Source: Bacteroidetes bacterium OLB9
GTDB taxonomy: Bacteria > Bacteroidota > Bacteroidia > Chitinophagales > Saprospiraceae
DNA length: 64,000 nt
Assembly: GCA_001567255.1 (NCBI GenBank)
Contig: LNBW01000054.1
Coordinates: 19,680-83,679 of the forward strand
Reading direction: 5' to 3'
In this document: piece after piece, positions 17,126 to 27,975 of the stretch
Numbering within the stretch: position 1 is the stretch's first letter
How the letters are laid out: each line of letters starts with the position of its first letter
Notes under the pieces: model-generated
Database searches by the model: none
The model's input: only the letters and a program-made list of their open reading frames with translations
What the model was told of the DNA's origin: nothing
Position numbers and translations under genes: made by a program

Positions 17126-19315
17126 ATGGCAATAGTTAGATTTGAAGCAATTAAAACTACAATTGACAGAAAACCCGTAGTAGTTAGCGAGCCAACTGAA
17201 AAAAGGTTGGCATTATACGGTTCTAATGTTTTCAATAGCGCATCCATGCAACAATTTATGACACGTGAAGCTTACCAAGCTGTAAAAGATGCAATTGAGC
17301 TAGGTAAAAAAATTGACCGTAAGGCAGCTGATCAGGTGGCATCTGCGATGAAAGCCTGGGCAGTGAGCAAAGGAGCAACTCATTATACGCACTGGTTCCA
17401 GCCTTTGACCGGTGCAACAGCTGAGAAGCATGATGCATTTTTTGAGCCGACGAGCGACAGTAGTGCAATTGAAAAGTTTGATGGAGGATTGCTGGTACAG
17501 CAGGAGCCGGATGCATCGAGTTTTCCTAGTGGTGGCATCCGAAACACCTTTGAAGCGCGAGGATATACAGCATGGGATCCGTCATCTCCAGCCTTTATAA
17601 TAGGCACAACATTGTGTATTCCTACTGTTTTCGTTGCATTTACAGGTGAAGCACTGGACAATAAAGTACCATTATTGAAGTCGATCCAACTCATAGACCA
17701 AGCCGCTACAGAAGTGGCAAGATATTTTGACAAAAATGTCAATAAAGTTATATCTACACTAGGATGGGAACAAGAATATTTTTTGATCGACAGCGCTTTG
17801 GCAGCATCTAGACCAGACTTACAAATGGCTGGCAGAATGTTGCTAGGACATCAGGCAGCCAAGGGGCAACAACTAGAAGATCATTACTTTGGATCCATTC
17901 CTGAGCGCGCTCTTGCCTATATGCGAGACCTTGAGATCGAATGCTTAAAACTAGGTATCCCTGTCAAAACACGGCACAATGAAGTCGCTCCTAATCAGTA
18001 TGAATTAACACCATTTTATGAAGAAGCTAATCTAGCTGTTGACCACAATTCTCTTGTGATGGATTTGATGCGCAAGGTTGCCTTAAAACATAACTATACC
18101 GTCTTGCTGCATGAAAAACCCTTCAAAGGTATAAACGGCTCAGGGAAGCACAATAACTGGTCACTGGCCACAGATACCGGAGTCAACTTACTTAGCCCAG
18201 GCAAAACGCCAAAAAGCAATCTTCAATTTCTGACATTTTTTATCAACACTATCAAGGCTGTGCACGACCATGCTGACTTACTTAGGGCTGCTATTGCATC
18301 TGCCGGCAATGACCATAGGCTTGGGGCTAATGAGGCTCCTCCACCGATCATTTCCGTGTTTATAGGTAAGTATCTTACAGATGTACTAGATGAACTCGAA
18401 AATGTATCTGATGGCAACTTATCACCGGAAGAAAAAACAGAACTCAAACTCAATGTGGTAGGTAAAATACCTGAAATTTTGCTCGACAATACTGATAGAA
18501 ATCGTACTTCTCCATTTGCCTTCACGGGCAATAAATTTGAATTTAGAGCTGTAGGCGCTTCCGCCAATTGTGCAAAAGCCATCACGACCATCAATCTAAT
18601 CGTCGCAGACCAGCTCATTCAATTTAAGAATAAGGTTGATCACCTTATTGACCATAAAGGCATGAAGAAGGATGATGCAATTTTCAATGTACTCCGAGAG
18701 CAAATCAAAGCTTCAAAAAAGATTAGGTTTGACGGCGACGGATATGGCGAAGCATGGATCAAGGAAGCACAAAATCGAGGATTGCACAATTTCGGTTCCA
18801 CTCCAGAGGCACTAAAAGTCCAAATTTCTAAGGAAGCTATTCATTTATTTGGCAAATATAACGTCATGAATGAAACAGAAGTTAGAGCTAGATATGAGAT
18901 TGAACTGGAGGAATATATCAAACGAATCCAGATTGAAGGACGTGTGCTAGGTGATATTTCTAAAAATCATATTATACCGACAGCGATATTATACCAGAAT
19001 ACATTACTTAAAAACGTAGAGGGTTTAAAATCTATTTTTGGTGACGAATATGAGCAGTATGCACGCGAGCAAATTCAGCTCATAAAGCAAGTGTCCGGCT
19101 ATATCAATGACATCATATCTAATACAGATTTAATGACGGAAGAACGTAAGAAAGCGAACCAATTGACTCATGCCGATGAAAAAGCAGCAGCCTATTGTAA
19201 CCATGTTAGGCCATATTTTGCTATCATCAGATATGCGTGTGACAAACTAGAATTGCTGGTTGATAACGAATTATGGCCACTAACCAAGTACCGCGAATTG
19301 TTATTTAACAAGTAA
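17126..19315 (+). CDS. glnN: Glutamine synthetase type III
   Basis: The 729-residue protein is a GSIII enzyme, making glutamine from glutamate, ammonia and ATP in the cytoplasm. Length and sequence set it apart from the roughly 470-residue GSI. Visible features include the GSIII N-terminal domain with the GLLVQQEPDASSFPSGG segment (about 120-136), GWEQEYFLID with metal-binding glutamates (about 212-221), HNEVAPNQYE (about 284-293) and KPFKGINGSGKHNNWS (about 331-346). A strong promoter box and a palindromic region precede it, consistent with nitrogen-regulated transcription. Monocistronic; the convergent FecR gene is 14 bases away. Confidence 0.95.
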   Translation: MAIVRFEAIKTTIDRKPVVVSEPTEKRLALYGSNVFNSASMQQFMTREAYQAVKDAIELGKKIDRKAADQVASAMKAWAVSKGATHYTHWFQPLTGATAEKHDAFFEPTSDSSAIEKFDGGLLVQQEPDASSFPSGGIRNTFEARGYTAWDPSSPAFIIGTTLCIPTVFVAFTGEALDNKVPLLKSIQLIDQAATEVARYFDKNVNKVISTLGWEQEYFLIDSALAASRPDLQMAGRMLLGHQAAKGQQLEDHYFGSIPERALAYMRDLEIECLKLGIPVKTRHNEVAPNQYELTPFYEEANLAVDHNSLVMDLMRKVALKHNYTVLLHEKPFKGINGSGKHNNWSLATDTGVNLLSPGKTPKSNLQFLTFFINTIKAVHDHADLLRAAIASAGNDHRLGANEAPPPIISVFIGKYLTDVLDELENVSDGNLSPEEKTELKLNVVGKIPEILLDNTDRNRTSPFAFTGNKFEFRAVGASANCAKAITTINLIVADQLIQFKNKVDHLIDHKGMKKDDAIFNVLREQIKASKKIRFDGDGYGEAWIKEAQNRGLHNFGSTPEALKVQISKEAIHLFGKYNVMNETEVRARYEIELEEYIKRIQIEGRVLGDISKNHIIPTAILYQNTLLKNVEGLKSIFGDEYEQYAREQIQLIKQVSGYINDIISNTDLMTEERKKANQLTHADEKAAAYCNHVRPYFAIIRYACDKLELLVDNELWPLTKYRELLFNK

Positions 19316-19329
19316 TCAGGAGACAAATA

Positions 19330-20301
19330 TTATTCATCAGGTGTTAAATATGCTTTTTTACCTTCAAGGCGATATTTGAGTTTAAGTGGCCATGTGGCTT
19401 CAAATAAGGCATCATTGATATTTTCTTTTTTGAAGAAGCCATTGTATGTTTTGTCAAGATATGCCTTATCTACTTCTACTTGAATATCAAACTGACGTTC
19501 CAGCTCAGTTATAACATGCCGATATGGAATGCCATTAAATAGATAAACGCCTTTCATCCAGGGAATCATATCAACAGCTCCTTGGGGAAATTTTCTTTTG
19601 ACTAGTTTGTCGTGTATTAATTGTAAATTTTCATTGATACTAACACTGGCTGTTTCATGGCTTGCTGTGACAACGTCAGCATGTCCTTTCTGGCAGGTCA
19701 ATTCAAAATTACCAAAACGAGAATCCACACTCAATGCAGTGCCCCCGATCATTTTGATATTCACATCGCCAACGTGTATCATCATATCTTCACCTTTAGT
19801 GGCTTTAATATATGCCAGGCCATCCACAGTTACAGATCTGATTTCTGACCATGTTTTGGGATCGTATTTTATGGTTGTCCCCGGACTCATTAAGGCCGAT
19901 GATCCATCCGGCAAGACCAGTTCTTTATTGTTAACATTGCCTGCTGTGACTGACACTAATTTATCAGCCAGGCCAATTTTTTCCCTAAAGAAAAATAATG
20001 TAAGCACAAGCATGATAAGGCCAATGGTCCAAAAATAACCATAATTGAGAAAATGACGCAATATAGAGTCATTAGGTTGACTCTTCACTAAATCTCCTTT
20101 CTGATCCTCAAGCTTATTGGGTAATAATGTTGAACAGACACTCGCTATAGCTAAATTAATGGCATCATGCTCTTCCGGATGCAAATCAATATATTCAGAC
20201 CAGTGCGCATCATTTTGTGTGAATTCTGATTGAACCCATTGTACAAATGAAAGATCAGATATTAATTGTTCAACAATATCATGTTGATTTTGCTCATTCA
20301 T
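19330..20301 (-). CDS. FecR-type anti-sigma factor
   Basis: This 323-residue protein has an acidic cytoplasmic N-terminal part (about 1-95), one membrane helix (about 98-118, YFWTIGLIMLVLTLFFF), a periplasmic FecR domain (about 130-240, starting VLPDGSSALMSPGTTI) and a C-terminal DUF4974/STN-like domain (about 250-320). FecR proteins pair with an ECF sigma factor and a TonB-dependent transducer to sense a substrate at the surface. No ECF sigma gene adjoins it here; the nearest SusC starts 1.7 kb away with unrelated genes between. A TATTTTTG box lies at 20360-20367. Confidence 0.8.
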   Translation of the reverse strand: MNEQNQHDIVEQLISDLSFVQWVQSEFTQNDAHWSEYIDLHPEEHDAINLAIASVCSTLLPNKLEDQKGDLVKSQPNDSILRHFLNYGYFWTIGLIMLVLTLFFFREKIGLADKLVSVTAGNVNNKELVLPDGSSALMSPGTTIKYDPKTWSEIRSVTVDGLAYIKATKGEDMMIHVGDVNIKMIGGTALSVDSRFGNFELTCQKGHADVVTASHETASVSINENLQLIHDKLVKRKFPQGAVDMIPWMKGVYLFNGIPYRHVITELERQFDIQVEVDKAYLDKTYNGFFKKENINDALFEATWPLKLKYRLEGKKAYLTPDE

Positions 20302-20359
20302 TAAAATAAATCATTATGTATAAATGTCGAATATTTACCGCTTTTAATATGGTAGAATG

Positions 20360-20367
20360 CAAAAATA
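20360..20367 (-). promoter_or_regulatory. TATTTTTG -7 box for the FecR gene
   Basis: Plus-strand CAAAAATA reads TATTTTTG on the minus strand, 58 bases before ATG 20301. AT-rich context lowers certainty. Confidence 0.35.
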
Positions 20368-20501
20368 CAAAACCAAATAAAATAAATCAATCATTGACCT
20401 TACAATTATCACAATATAAGTCATAAAATTAGGTATAGAATACGAATAGATACAAGAATATTATTGATGAATCATTATGTTATAAATTAAGCATTTTCTT
20501 C

Positions 20502-20509
20502 TATATTTG
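20502..20509 (+). promoter_or_regulatory. TATATTTG -7 box for yajC
   Basis: TATATTTG followed by C lies 31 bases before ATG 20541 and matches TAnnTTTG. Confidence 0.55.
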
Positions 20510-20540
20510 CGGTGCTTATTAAAACCTAAACAAGAAATTT

Positions 20541-20858
20541 ATGACTTTATCTTTTATTTTACAGGCTGCCGGAGGTGGATTGTCAAGTTTGCTATTCCCA
20601 TTGCTCATGATCGTATTCTTCTACTTTTTCTTTATACGACCTACATTTAAAAAACAAAAAGAGCAAGGCGCTTTTATGTCAAGTATTCAAAAAGGTGATG
20701 AAGTGGTTACTGCAAGTGGTATAATCGGACAAATCAGTAAAATCGAAAACAATATAGTAACGTTAGAAGTAGATAGTAAAACCTTTATCAGAGTATTAAA
20801 CTCTGCTATTTCTAAAGAAATGACCGACCAGTATCAGAAAGCGGTCGAAGGCAAATAA
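20541..20858 (+). CDS. yajC: Preprotein translocase subunit YajC
   Basis: The 105-residue protein has one N-terminal membrane helix (about 15-32) followed by the family segment FFIRPTFKKQKEQ and a soluble domain with KGDEVVTASGIIGQI (about 51-65). YajC belongs to the SecDF-YajC complex assisting Sec export. It is monocistronic, with its stop four bases from the end of the convergent S1-domain gene. Confidence 0.93.
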   Translation: MTLSFILQAAGGGLSSLLFPLLMIVFFYFFFIRPTFKKQKEQGAFMSSIQKGDEVVTASGIIGQISKIENNIVTLEVDSKTFIRVLNSAISKEMTDQYQKAVEGK

Positions 20859-20862
20859 ATCG

Positions 20863-21696
20863 CTATCCTACTTTTTCTATTCCTCTTTCTGTAATTTTAA
20901 TCAGGCGTTGCTTGTATAGATGCCCTATCGCCTGCTTAAAAACTTTTTTGCTAAATCCAAAGATTTTATAAATTACTTCGGGATCAGTCTTGTCATTATA
21001 TGGCAGTTTACCGTGTGCCTTGCTCAGTAAATCTAAGATTTTTTGAGCATTGGTATCTATTTTCTTATACCCGATGGGTTGTATTGACAAATCGAGCTTA
21101 CCATCATCTCTGACTTTCTTAACAAATACAGTCAGTTTATCTCCCGGCCTAAGGGGTTTAAATATTTCATTACTATATAGCACGCCCTGAAAGCGATCCT
21201 GAGTAACGCATTTATATCCTAGTTCGGTTTTAGTCCACACATAAGCTTTCAACTGATCTCCAACTTTATATGGTACTTTATCTTTATTCAGAAATTTTTC
21301 TATTTTCATAGATGCAGCCAGTCTATCTGTAACCTTGTCCAGATAAACATATACAAAGTAGTACCGTCCTTCTTCCATTCTGATTTTTTGCTCATTAAAT
21401 GGAACGAGCAATTCCTTACTCACACCCCAGTCAAGAAACGCACCTACGCGTTCGACTTTATTGACTCTCATTGAGCCGAATTCGCCTTCTTGTGCATATG
21501 GAGTCTCGGTAGTGGCCACGATGCGCTCCTCACCATCTAGAAAAACAAAGACATCTACATAATCTCCTATTTTCATTTGTGGAGTGATATATCTCTTTGG
21601 CATGAGTATTTCGCCCTTATTCTCACCATCAAGAAAAAAACCAAAATCAGTCAATCGTTCTATTTTTAAGCTGGCCTTGCGCCCTAAATGTACCAT
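20863..21696 (-). CDS. S1-domain RNA-binding protein, CvfB-like
   Basis: From ATG 21696 the product is 277 residues. It contains several S1-type OB-fold repeats (starting LKIERLTDFGFFLD, then VNKVERVGAFLDWG, then further repeats) and a C-terminal winged-helix region (about 220-275). This arrangement is that of CvfB in Staphylococcus, an RNA-binding regulator. ATG 21696 (MVHLGRK) is chosen because relatives start right at the first S1 strand; an 18-codon extension to 21750 is possible. Target RNAs are unknown. No operon partner. Confidence 0.8.
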   Translation of the reverse strand: MVHLGRKASLKIERLTDFGFFLDGENKGEILMPKRYITPQMKIGDYVDVFVFLDGEERIVATTETPYAQEGEFGSMRVNKVERVGAFLDWGVSKELLVPFNEQKIRMEEGRYYFVYVYLDKVTDRLAASMKIEKFLNKDKVPYKVGDQLKAYVWTKTELGYKCVTQDRFQGVLYSNEIFKPLRPGDKLTVFVKKVRDDGKLDLSIQPIGYKKIDTNAQKILDLLSKAHGKLPYNDKTDPEVIYKIFGFSKKVFKQAIGHLYKQRLIKITERGIEKVG

Positions 21697-21960
21697 AGGA
21701 GTGGATTTATAATCTTGCAAAAATAGGCATAAAAGGCTCATCATATCCATTTCAAAAGAAATAAATTATGGATTACTCAGATTTAATAACCATATTGAGA
21801 TAAATATTGGACCTATTAGGACAAATCTCATTACAAATACGTTAACATCATATAACATTTTATTGTAAATATTTTGTTAAATATCAAAATTCGCTATAAA
21901 TTTACGGCTTATTAACTAAATGTCAAAAAGACACTAATTGGTCATTTAAAACATAACGGC

Positions 21961-24927
21961 ATGCATATTATCACCAAAACAAAAACCATTCTTTTTCTAG
22001 CCTTTGGCATATTATTATCCTTCTCAGGATTCAGCCAAAGAACCATCACCGGAAAGGTTGTGGATGCTTCAAGTAATGAAGACATCATTGGCGCAGCAGT
22101 CAATGTACCCGGCACAACCATTGGTACCATCACCGATATTGATGGTAATTTTTCATTAAATATTGGCAGTGATGTTCAAGCAATTCAAATAAGCTATACC
22201 GGTTACACACAACAAACGATACCTATCGGTATTGACAATTTCTATACCATCCGACTAAAACCAGGAGAGGTTTTGGAAGAAGTCCTTGTCATAGGTTATG
22301 GAACCATTAAAAAATCAGACAAAACTGGAGCAGTAGCCTCGGTTTCTTCCAATGAACTCAATTCGGGAAGACTTTCTGATCCTATTGAGGCATTACAAGG
22401 TAAAGCAGCTGGAGTGACCATTTCAAAACAAGGAGGTGATCCTAATAGTGGCTTTGCGGTTAATATCCGAAGTGCAGCTAGTTTTACCTCTGGTACTGGA
22501 CCGTTATTTGTGGTGGATGGTGTAGCAGGTGTTGACCCTACTACTATCTCACCTTCGGACATAGAATCATACAATGTGCTAAAGGATGCCTCTTCGACAG
22601 CTATCTATGGATCAAGAGGTGCAAATGGCGTCATCATCATTACTACCAAAAATGCGGCTAAAAAAGCAGGTGACAACTTGTCGATTGATTTTTCATCGCA
22701 ATTATCAGTTGATAATGTAGCCAGAAGGTACGATTTGCTTTCTGCACAGCAAGTGAGGGATTTTGCTGCTAGCAGTGGACGTACTTTTATTGATAATGGT
22801 GCTAATACAGACTGGCAGGACGTAATATATAGAACAGGACTGACACAAGATCATAACTTGTCTGTCATGAATGCGACAGAAAATTCAAGTTTTAGAGCTT
22901 CTATTTCTCATATGGATATTCAAGGTGTGATTAAAAACTCTTCAAAAATAAGAGATATAGGTAGGTTGAATTATAGCCAGAAAGCATTTGGAGATTTTTT
23001 GACTATCAATACTAGGCTCTCAGGAACTATAGAAAGAAATAATTATGTCAACTATGGAGGTGGTTCCTCTCCTACTAATGTAATTTATCAGGCACTGAGA
23101 AGATCACCTACTGATCCTGTATATAATGAGGATGGTACATATTATGAAACAGACCGTTCCTTTCAGTATTATAACCCTTTAGCCATCATCGAGCAAATTG
23201 AAAATAACAGAGATGCTAAGCGCTTACTGGGCAATATCGGTCTCGATGCTAATTTCCATAAGAATCTAAAAGGTTTTCTCAATTTGGCATATATTAGAAA
23301 TGATGAAGAAAGCCTGTATTTCGAACCTAAAGGTGCCGCCTCAAATCTTACAGACGGTTATGGAAGAAGAGCATATAATAATTACTCCAATAAACTCATA
23401 GAAGGAACACTAACATATACAAACACATTTGCAGAAAAGCACAACTTCTCATTGATGGGTGGATATTCGTGGCAGAAGGACTTTTTTGATGGCTTCAGTG
23501 TTTCAGGTAGAAATGCTACATCCGATTATATCGGAGCAGACAACTTAGGAACATTTCTTGATCTTCAGACGGATCGACCTTTTGGCTATAAGCGTGAAGA
23601 CCTGTTGATTTCATTTTTCTCAAGAGCATTGTATGATTACAAAGGTAAATATTTTGCATCATTAAGTGTGAGAAGAGATGGTTCATCCAAGTTTGGAGAT
23701 AACTACAGTTGGGGAACATTCCCTTCTGCTTCATTGGGATGGAATATTGCTGCAGAAGACTTTATGAGTAGTCAAAATCTTTTTGATCAATTGAAGTTGA
23801 GACTTTCTTATGGATTGGCCGGAAATCAAAATATACCTAGTGACGCCGAAAAGATATTATTTGGCCCGGGTGGTGTCGCTATCAATCCTGAAACAGGAAA
23901 AGAAGTCATTAACTACATCGTATCCGGTGGAACAAATCCCAATCCAAATTTAAGATGGGAAACCAACGCAGAAGCTAATATAGGTATCGATTTTGGATTA
24001 TGGAGAAGCAAATTACAAGGGTCAATTGAGCTTTATCAAAGACGTACTTATGACTTGGTGTATCCTTTCCAAGTGCCCGTACCACCTAATAAACAGCGTA
24101 CAACCATAGGCAATGCTGGTGAGATTAAAAATGAAGGTATAGAATTATCCCTTAATTACTTTGCAATTAATACTCAAAATTTTGATTGGAAAACATTATT
24201 GACATTCAGCACTAACCGACAAAAAACCATCTCTCTAGGTAGCGATGAGTTCCCTCTAGGCGAGATCCCTACATTATATGTATCAGGACGTGGTCTGGTA
24301 GGTGGCATTAATAACGCTCAGGTCATTCGTCCGGGACTGGCCATCGGTACTTTTGTCATGCCAGAATATGCAGGATTGAGTAATGACGGCAAGTTTTTGT
24401 TTTATACTGCTTCAGGAGGTGTAACCCGTGATGTCACTAAGGCAGAAAGGAGAATTGTTGGTAGTGCACAACCTGACTTTCAGTTAGGTTGGTCCAATTT
24501 CTTCAATCTAGGCAACAATCTCGACATGAGTATTACTTTGAGAGGTATCTTTGGATATGATGTACTCAATGTAACTCGAATGATATTCAGTAACCCTGCA
24601 GATATGCCAACGCTCAATGTATTGCAGGAAGGACTAGAAGAATACGATCGTGGTCTTTCCTCTAATCCTACATTGAACAGTTATTATCTTGAAGATGCAA
24701 GTTTTGTGCGTTTGGATAATGTCAGTCTAGGTTATACATTGCCATTTGATAGCAAATATTTGAAAAGTATCAGATTTTATGCGACCGGTACAAATTTGTT
24801 TTTGTGGACAAAATACACAGGAATAGATCCTGAAATTGCTTTTGGCGGTTCAGAATTTGGTAGAGATCAATACGATGTTTACCCTAGAACAAGAACCATT
24901 TCCTTTGGAATAAATGCCAAATTTTAA
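21961..24927 (+). CDS. SusC/RagA-family TonB-dependent outer-membrane transporter
   Basis: The 988-residue protein starts with a signal peptide (cleavage near residue 26, FSGFSQ) and a carboxypeptidase-regulatory-like domain (about 28-105, TGKVVDASSNEDIIGAAV). A TonB plug follows with the SusC signature LKDASSTAIYGSRGANGVI (about 206-225), then a large barrel ending in IDPEIAFGGSEFGRDQYDVYP and a C-terminal aromatic strand. SusC forms the outer-membrane pore imported through with a SusD lid. The SusD gene follows 33 bases later. No glycoside hydrolase or adjacent regulator identifies the substrate; the SusE-like third gene suggests a glycan. Confidence 0.93.
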   Translation: MHIITKTKTILFLAFGILLSFSGFSQRTITGKVVDASSNEDIIGAAVNVPGTTIGTITDIDGNFSLNIGSDVQAIQISYTGYTQQTIPIGIDNFYTIRLKPGEVLEEVLVIGYGTIKKSDKTGAVASVSSNELNSGRLSDPIEALQGKAAGVTISKQGGDPNSGFAVNIRSAASFTSGTGPLFVVDGVAGVDPTTISPSDIESYNVLKDASSTAIYGSRGANGVIIITTKNAAKKAGDNLSIDFSSQLSVDNVARRYDLLSAQQVRDFAASSGRTFIDNGANTDWQDVIYRTGLTQDHNLSVMNATENSSFRASISHMDIQGVIKNSSKIRDIGRLNYSQKAFGDFLTINTRLSGTIERNNYVNYGGGSSPTNVIYQALRRSPTDPVYNEDGTYYETDRSFQYYNPLAIIEQIENNRDAKRLLGNIGLDANFHKNLKGFLNLAYIRNDEESLYFEPKGAASNLTDGYGRRAYNNYSNKLIEGTLTYTNTFAEKHNFSLMGGYSWQKDFFDGFSVSGRNATSDYIGADNLGTFLDLQTDRPFGYKREDLLISFFSRALYDYKGKYFASLSVRRDGSSKFGDNYSWGTFPSASLGWNIAAEDFMSSQNLFDQLKLRLSYGLAGNQNIPSDAEKILFGPGGVAINPETGKEVINYIVSGGTNPNPNLRWETNAEANIGIDFGLWRSKLQGSIELYQRRTYDLVYPFQVPVPPNKQRTTIGNAGEIKNEGIELSLNYFAINTQNFDWKTLLTFSTNRQKTISLGSDEFPLGEIPTLYVSGRGLVGGINNAQVIRPGLAIGTFVMPEYAGLSNDGKFLFYTASGGVTRDVTKAERRIVGSAQPDFQLGWSNFFNLGNNLDMSITLRGIFGYDVLNVTRMIFSNPADMPTLNVLQEGLEEYDRGLSSNPTLNSYYLEDASFVRLDNVSLGYTLPFDSKYLKSIRFYATGTNLFLWTKYTGIDPEIAFGGSEFGRDQYDVYPRTRTISFGINAKF

Positions 24928-24960
24928 TCTATAATCATCAAAATAAAACATCATATTAAA

Positions 24961-26421
24961 ATGAAAAAGTTTATAGCACTCATATTGATTTCGGGATTTA
25001 TGGCTTGTACTAATCTGGATGAGACCGTATATGACCGAATACCAAGTGATAAATTTCCCGAAAATTCAGACCAGGCAGCATTGAAGGTCATACCTACCTA
25101 TAAAGAATTAGGTGACTTGATTGATGACAACGGATGGTGGTTCTGGGCTCAGGAAATTACAAGTGATGAGATTGTTTTTCCGGTACGCTTAACCGACTGG
25201 GAAGATGGTGGCAAATGGTATCTGCTACATCAGCATAAATGGACCAACAATATAGATGCGGTCAATAGCATGTGGTCTGCACTCTATGACGGTGTTACAG
25301 AAGCCAATAGAGCGCTTGATGATCTAGAGGGATTAAATGATCCGATTACTATTGCTAAGTTAAAGACCTTGCGATCATTTTACTACTATCTGCTCATCGA
25401 CAACTATGGTGATGTACCATTAGTAACCTCATTTACCAAAGGTGAAAAGCAACCTAAGAAGGCTGACCGTAAAGAAATTTATAATTTTATTATTAAAGAC
25501 GTCCAAGAAAGTCTGCCCTATCTACCGAGCATATCACAAAAATTTGCGGTATCCAAAGGTATGGCTTATACCTTGCTGGCAAAACTATATCTCAATGCTG
25601 AAGTCTATACAGGGACAGCAGCATGGGCAGATGCTGAAAGATATTGCGATAGTGTTATTCAAAGTAATGTTTACGCTCTTGAATCTGAAGCACTAGGCCC
25701 ATTCCGTACAAATAATGATAATTCTGTAGAAAATATTTTCACCATTCCATTTGATGAGACAAACCTACAAGGTTTTAGATTACACATGCGTACTCTACAC
25801 TATTTGAGTAATCTTACCTATGATATGCCTGTAGGCCCATGGAATGGTTTTGGAGCTATGGAGGACCATTATAACTCATTTGATGATAATGATGCAAGGA
25901 AAAAAGGATTTATCGTTGGACCTCAATATGATTCTAAAGGTCAGCCACTTTTTGATCAGACTGCTGAAGCACCGCTGGTTATTGATCCTCATATTCCTGC
26001 ACTTATTATTGATGGATCATACAGTTTTGTTGAAATCAGGATGTCTGCAGCCAGAGTAGGTAAGTACGAAATCAAAAAGGGCGCATTAGAAAATCTTAGT
26101 AATGATTTTCCTTTGTTTAGATATGCAGACGTACTTTTGATGAAAGCAGAGGCTATGATTCGTCAGGGTAAAAATGGTGATCAATGGGTAAATATGATTA
26201 GGCAAAGGGCTAATGTACCTAATTTTAACAATACGACACTTGATCAATTACTAGCAGAAAGAGGACGTGAAATGTTTTGTGAAGGTCACAGAAGGCAAGA
26301 CTTAATAAGATTTGGAAAATTCAATGATGCATGGTGGGAAAAGGCTGCCTCAGAACCTGAACGCAAGACCTTTCCTATTCCACAGTGGGCAATTGATGCT
26401 AATCCAAACCTAGCTGATTAA
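24961..26421 (+). CDS. SusD/RagB-family outer-membrane lipoprotein
   Basis: The 486-residue lipoprotein (signal ending GFMAC, Cys about 16) has SusD architecture. Tetratricopeptide-like helices appear early (residues about 80-220, with NRALDDLEG and LRSFYYYLLIDNYGDVPLV), and the C-terminal region has FPLFRYADVLLMKAEAMIRQ and the conserved LLAERGREMFCEGHRRQDLIRFG. It caps the SusC pore and binds substrate at the cell surface. It lies 33 bases after susC and 51 before the SusE-like gene, so the three form one operon. Confidence 0.93.
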   Translation: MKKFIALILISGFMACTNLDETVYDRIPSDKFPENSDQAALKVIPTYKELGDLIDDNGWWFWAQEITSDEIVFPVRLTDWEDGGKWYLLHQHKWTNNIDAVNSMWSALYDGVTEANRALDDLEGLNDPITIAKLKTLRSFYYYLLIDNYGDVPLVTSFTKGEKQPKKADRKEIYNFIIKDVQESLPYLPSISQKFAVSKGMAYTLLAKLYLNAEVYTGTAAWADAERYCDSVIQSNVYALESEALGPFRTNNDNSVENIFTIPFDETNLQGFRLHMRTLHYLSNLTYDMPVGPWNGFGAMEDHYNSFDDNDARKKGFIVGPQYDSKGQPLFDQTAEAPLVIDPHIPALIIDGSYSFVEIRMSAARVGKYEIKKGALENLSNDFPLFRYADVLLMKAEAMIRQGKNGDQWVNMIRQRANVPNFNNTTLDQLLAERGREMFCEGHRRQDLIRFGKFNDAWWEKAASEPERKTFPIPQWAIDANPNLAD

Positions 26422-26472
26422 TTTTATATTACTGATAAATTTATAATTTGTTAATTCACTAAATTCAAAAAC

Positions 26473-27932
26473 ATGAGATTATTAAAATTTAGATTTTCAA
26501 CCAAAACTGTTTTATTGTTACTGTTAACAAGTTTTGTGTTTTTTAGCTGTTCTAAAGATGATGATGATGACACCGGAGGTGGCGATACTGGATTAGTTGA
26601 AGATGGAGTTTATCTTAAAGGAGGTTCCACAGCTTTTGCAGACTTTAGTACAAAGGCTTTATTTACTACTGCAAAAATGAAGTAAATCAGCAGCCTCGAA
26701 AGGAGCTACTTGAGATTTACATGGCTATCAAAGCCGGAGGCGAGGGATTTAACATTGTTGATGTAAGCGGAAGCACACGTACAGTGTATGGCCCCGGTGC
26801 TGACTGGAAACTTGATGAAGAGCTAGATGTTGATGAACCGACTGAAGGTTTGTGGAAAGGAACACTTACTGAAAGTAGTAATAAGTTTACCGTTCCTGAA
26901 GATGGTCTCTACCATGTTATTGTTGATTTCGGTATTAAGAAAGTAGCAATGGCTAGAGTTAAATGGGGCGTTATCGGTGGTGCGACTCCTAATGGATGGA
27001 GTGGTAGTACACCAATGACTGAATCTGCTTTTGATTTGAACAAAATGACATTTAAAGTTACTGATCTTCTTCTTTTGAAAAATGAGTGGAAATTCAGATA
27101 CTCTAATGGGTGGAAAATTATTCTTGATCCTGAGTTTGATTTAGGTGGTGGCGTTACCGGTATCAAGGTAAATTCAAATTTTGGAGGTGCTGTCAATAAT
27201 CTGGATGCAGGAGGAGCTAATATAGCCAATGACGTTTATGGTGTTTACACAATAGAACTCACATGGGAAGCTGGCAAAGGATATACAGCAAGCGCAGTAA
27301 AGACAGGTGACGGACCTGACTTGCCGGAGTATCCTGAAAACTTATTCTTGATAGGAAGTGCCGTAGGCGGATGGGATTGGACTGTTAATGATGTTAAGTT
27401 AGTCCCTGTACACTCTCATCCTGAATTGTTCTGGGGAATTTTCTCTATGAGCGAAGGTGGTGAATTTAAATTTTCACCAGAGCAGGCCTGGAAAGGTGAC
27501 TTTGGTAAGGCTGGTGATGCTACTAATGGTGTTTATGCTAAAGGTACTGATAATATTGCGGTACCTGGTGCTTCTGCTTACTACATGGTTGTAGTAGATC
27601 TTAAGAATGAAACCATAGAGGTAACAGAGCCAGGTGTTTATTTAATAGGTGATGCAGTAGGATCTTGGGATGCTGCCGGTGCTGATAACAGATTTACCGT
27701 TAATGGAACAGACGACATCAGCATTACAAAAAATCTTGTAGCAGACAAGGAACTAAGAATGCACGTATCAGCTAGCACATTAGCTTGTGACTGGTGGCAA
27801 TCAGAATTCATCATCTTAAACGGTAAGATAGAATTCCGCGGTACAGGAGGGGACCAAGAGAGAGTAAAAGTATCAGGTGGAAATCAGACCATCAAGCTCA
27901 ATTTTAAAGATGGCACTGGCTCCATCAACTAA
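26473..27932 (+). CDS. SusE/SusF-like surface glycan-binding lipoprotein, frameshifted
   Basis: The product starts with a lipoprotein signal (FVFFSC, Cys about 26) and an acidic linker, then repeated beta-sandwich modules. Two of these begin LFLIGSAVGGWDW and VYLIGDAVGSWDA, the form seen in SusE/SusF starch-binding modules. The frame breaks in a run of five A at 26673-26677. With six A it continues as AKNEVNQQPRKELLEIYMAIKAGG and gives 486 residues. Its place after SusC and SusD supports a role in holding glycan at the surface. A starch-like ligand is only a guess. An intrinsic terminator follows at 27976. Confidence 0.75.
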
Positions 27933-27975
27933 TGTGAATTTGGAAATTTAGACGTTAAAGTTTAGTTAGTTATTA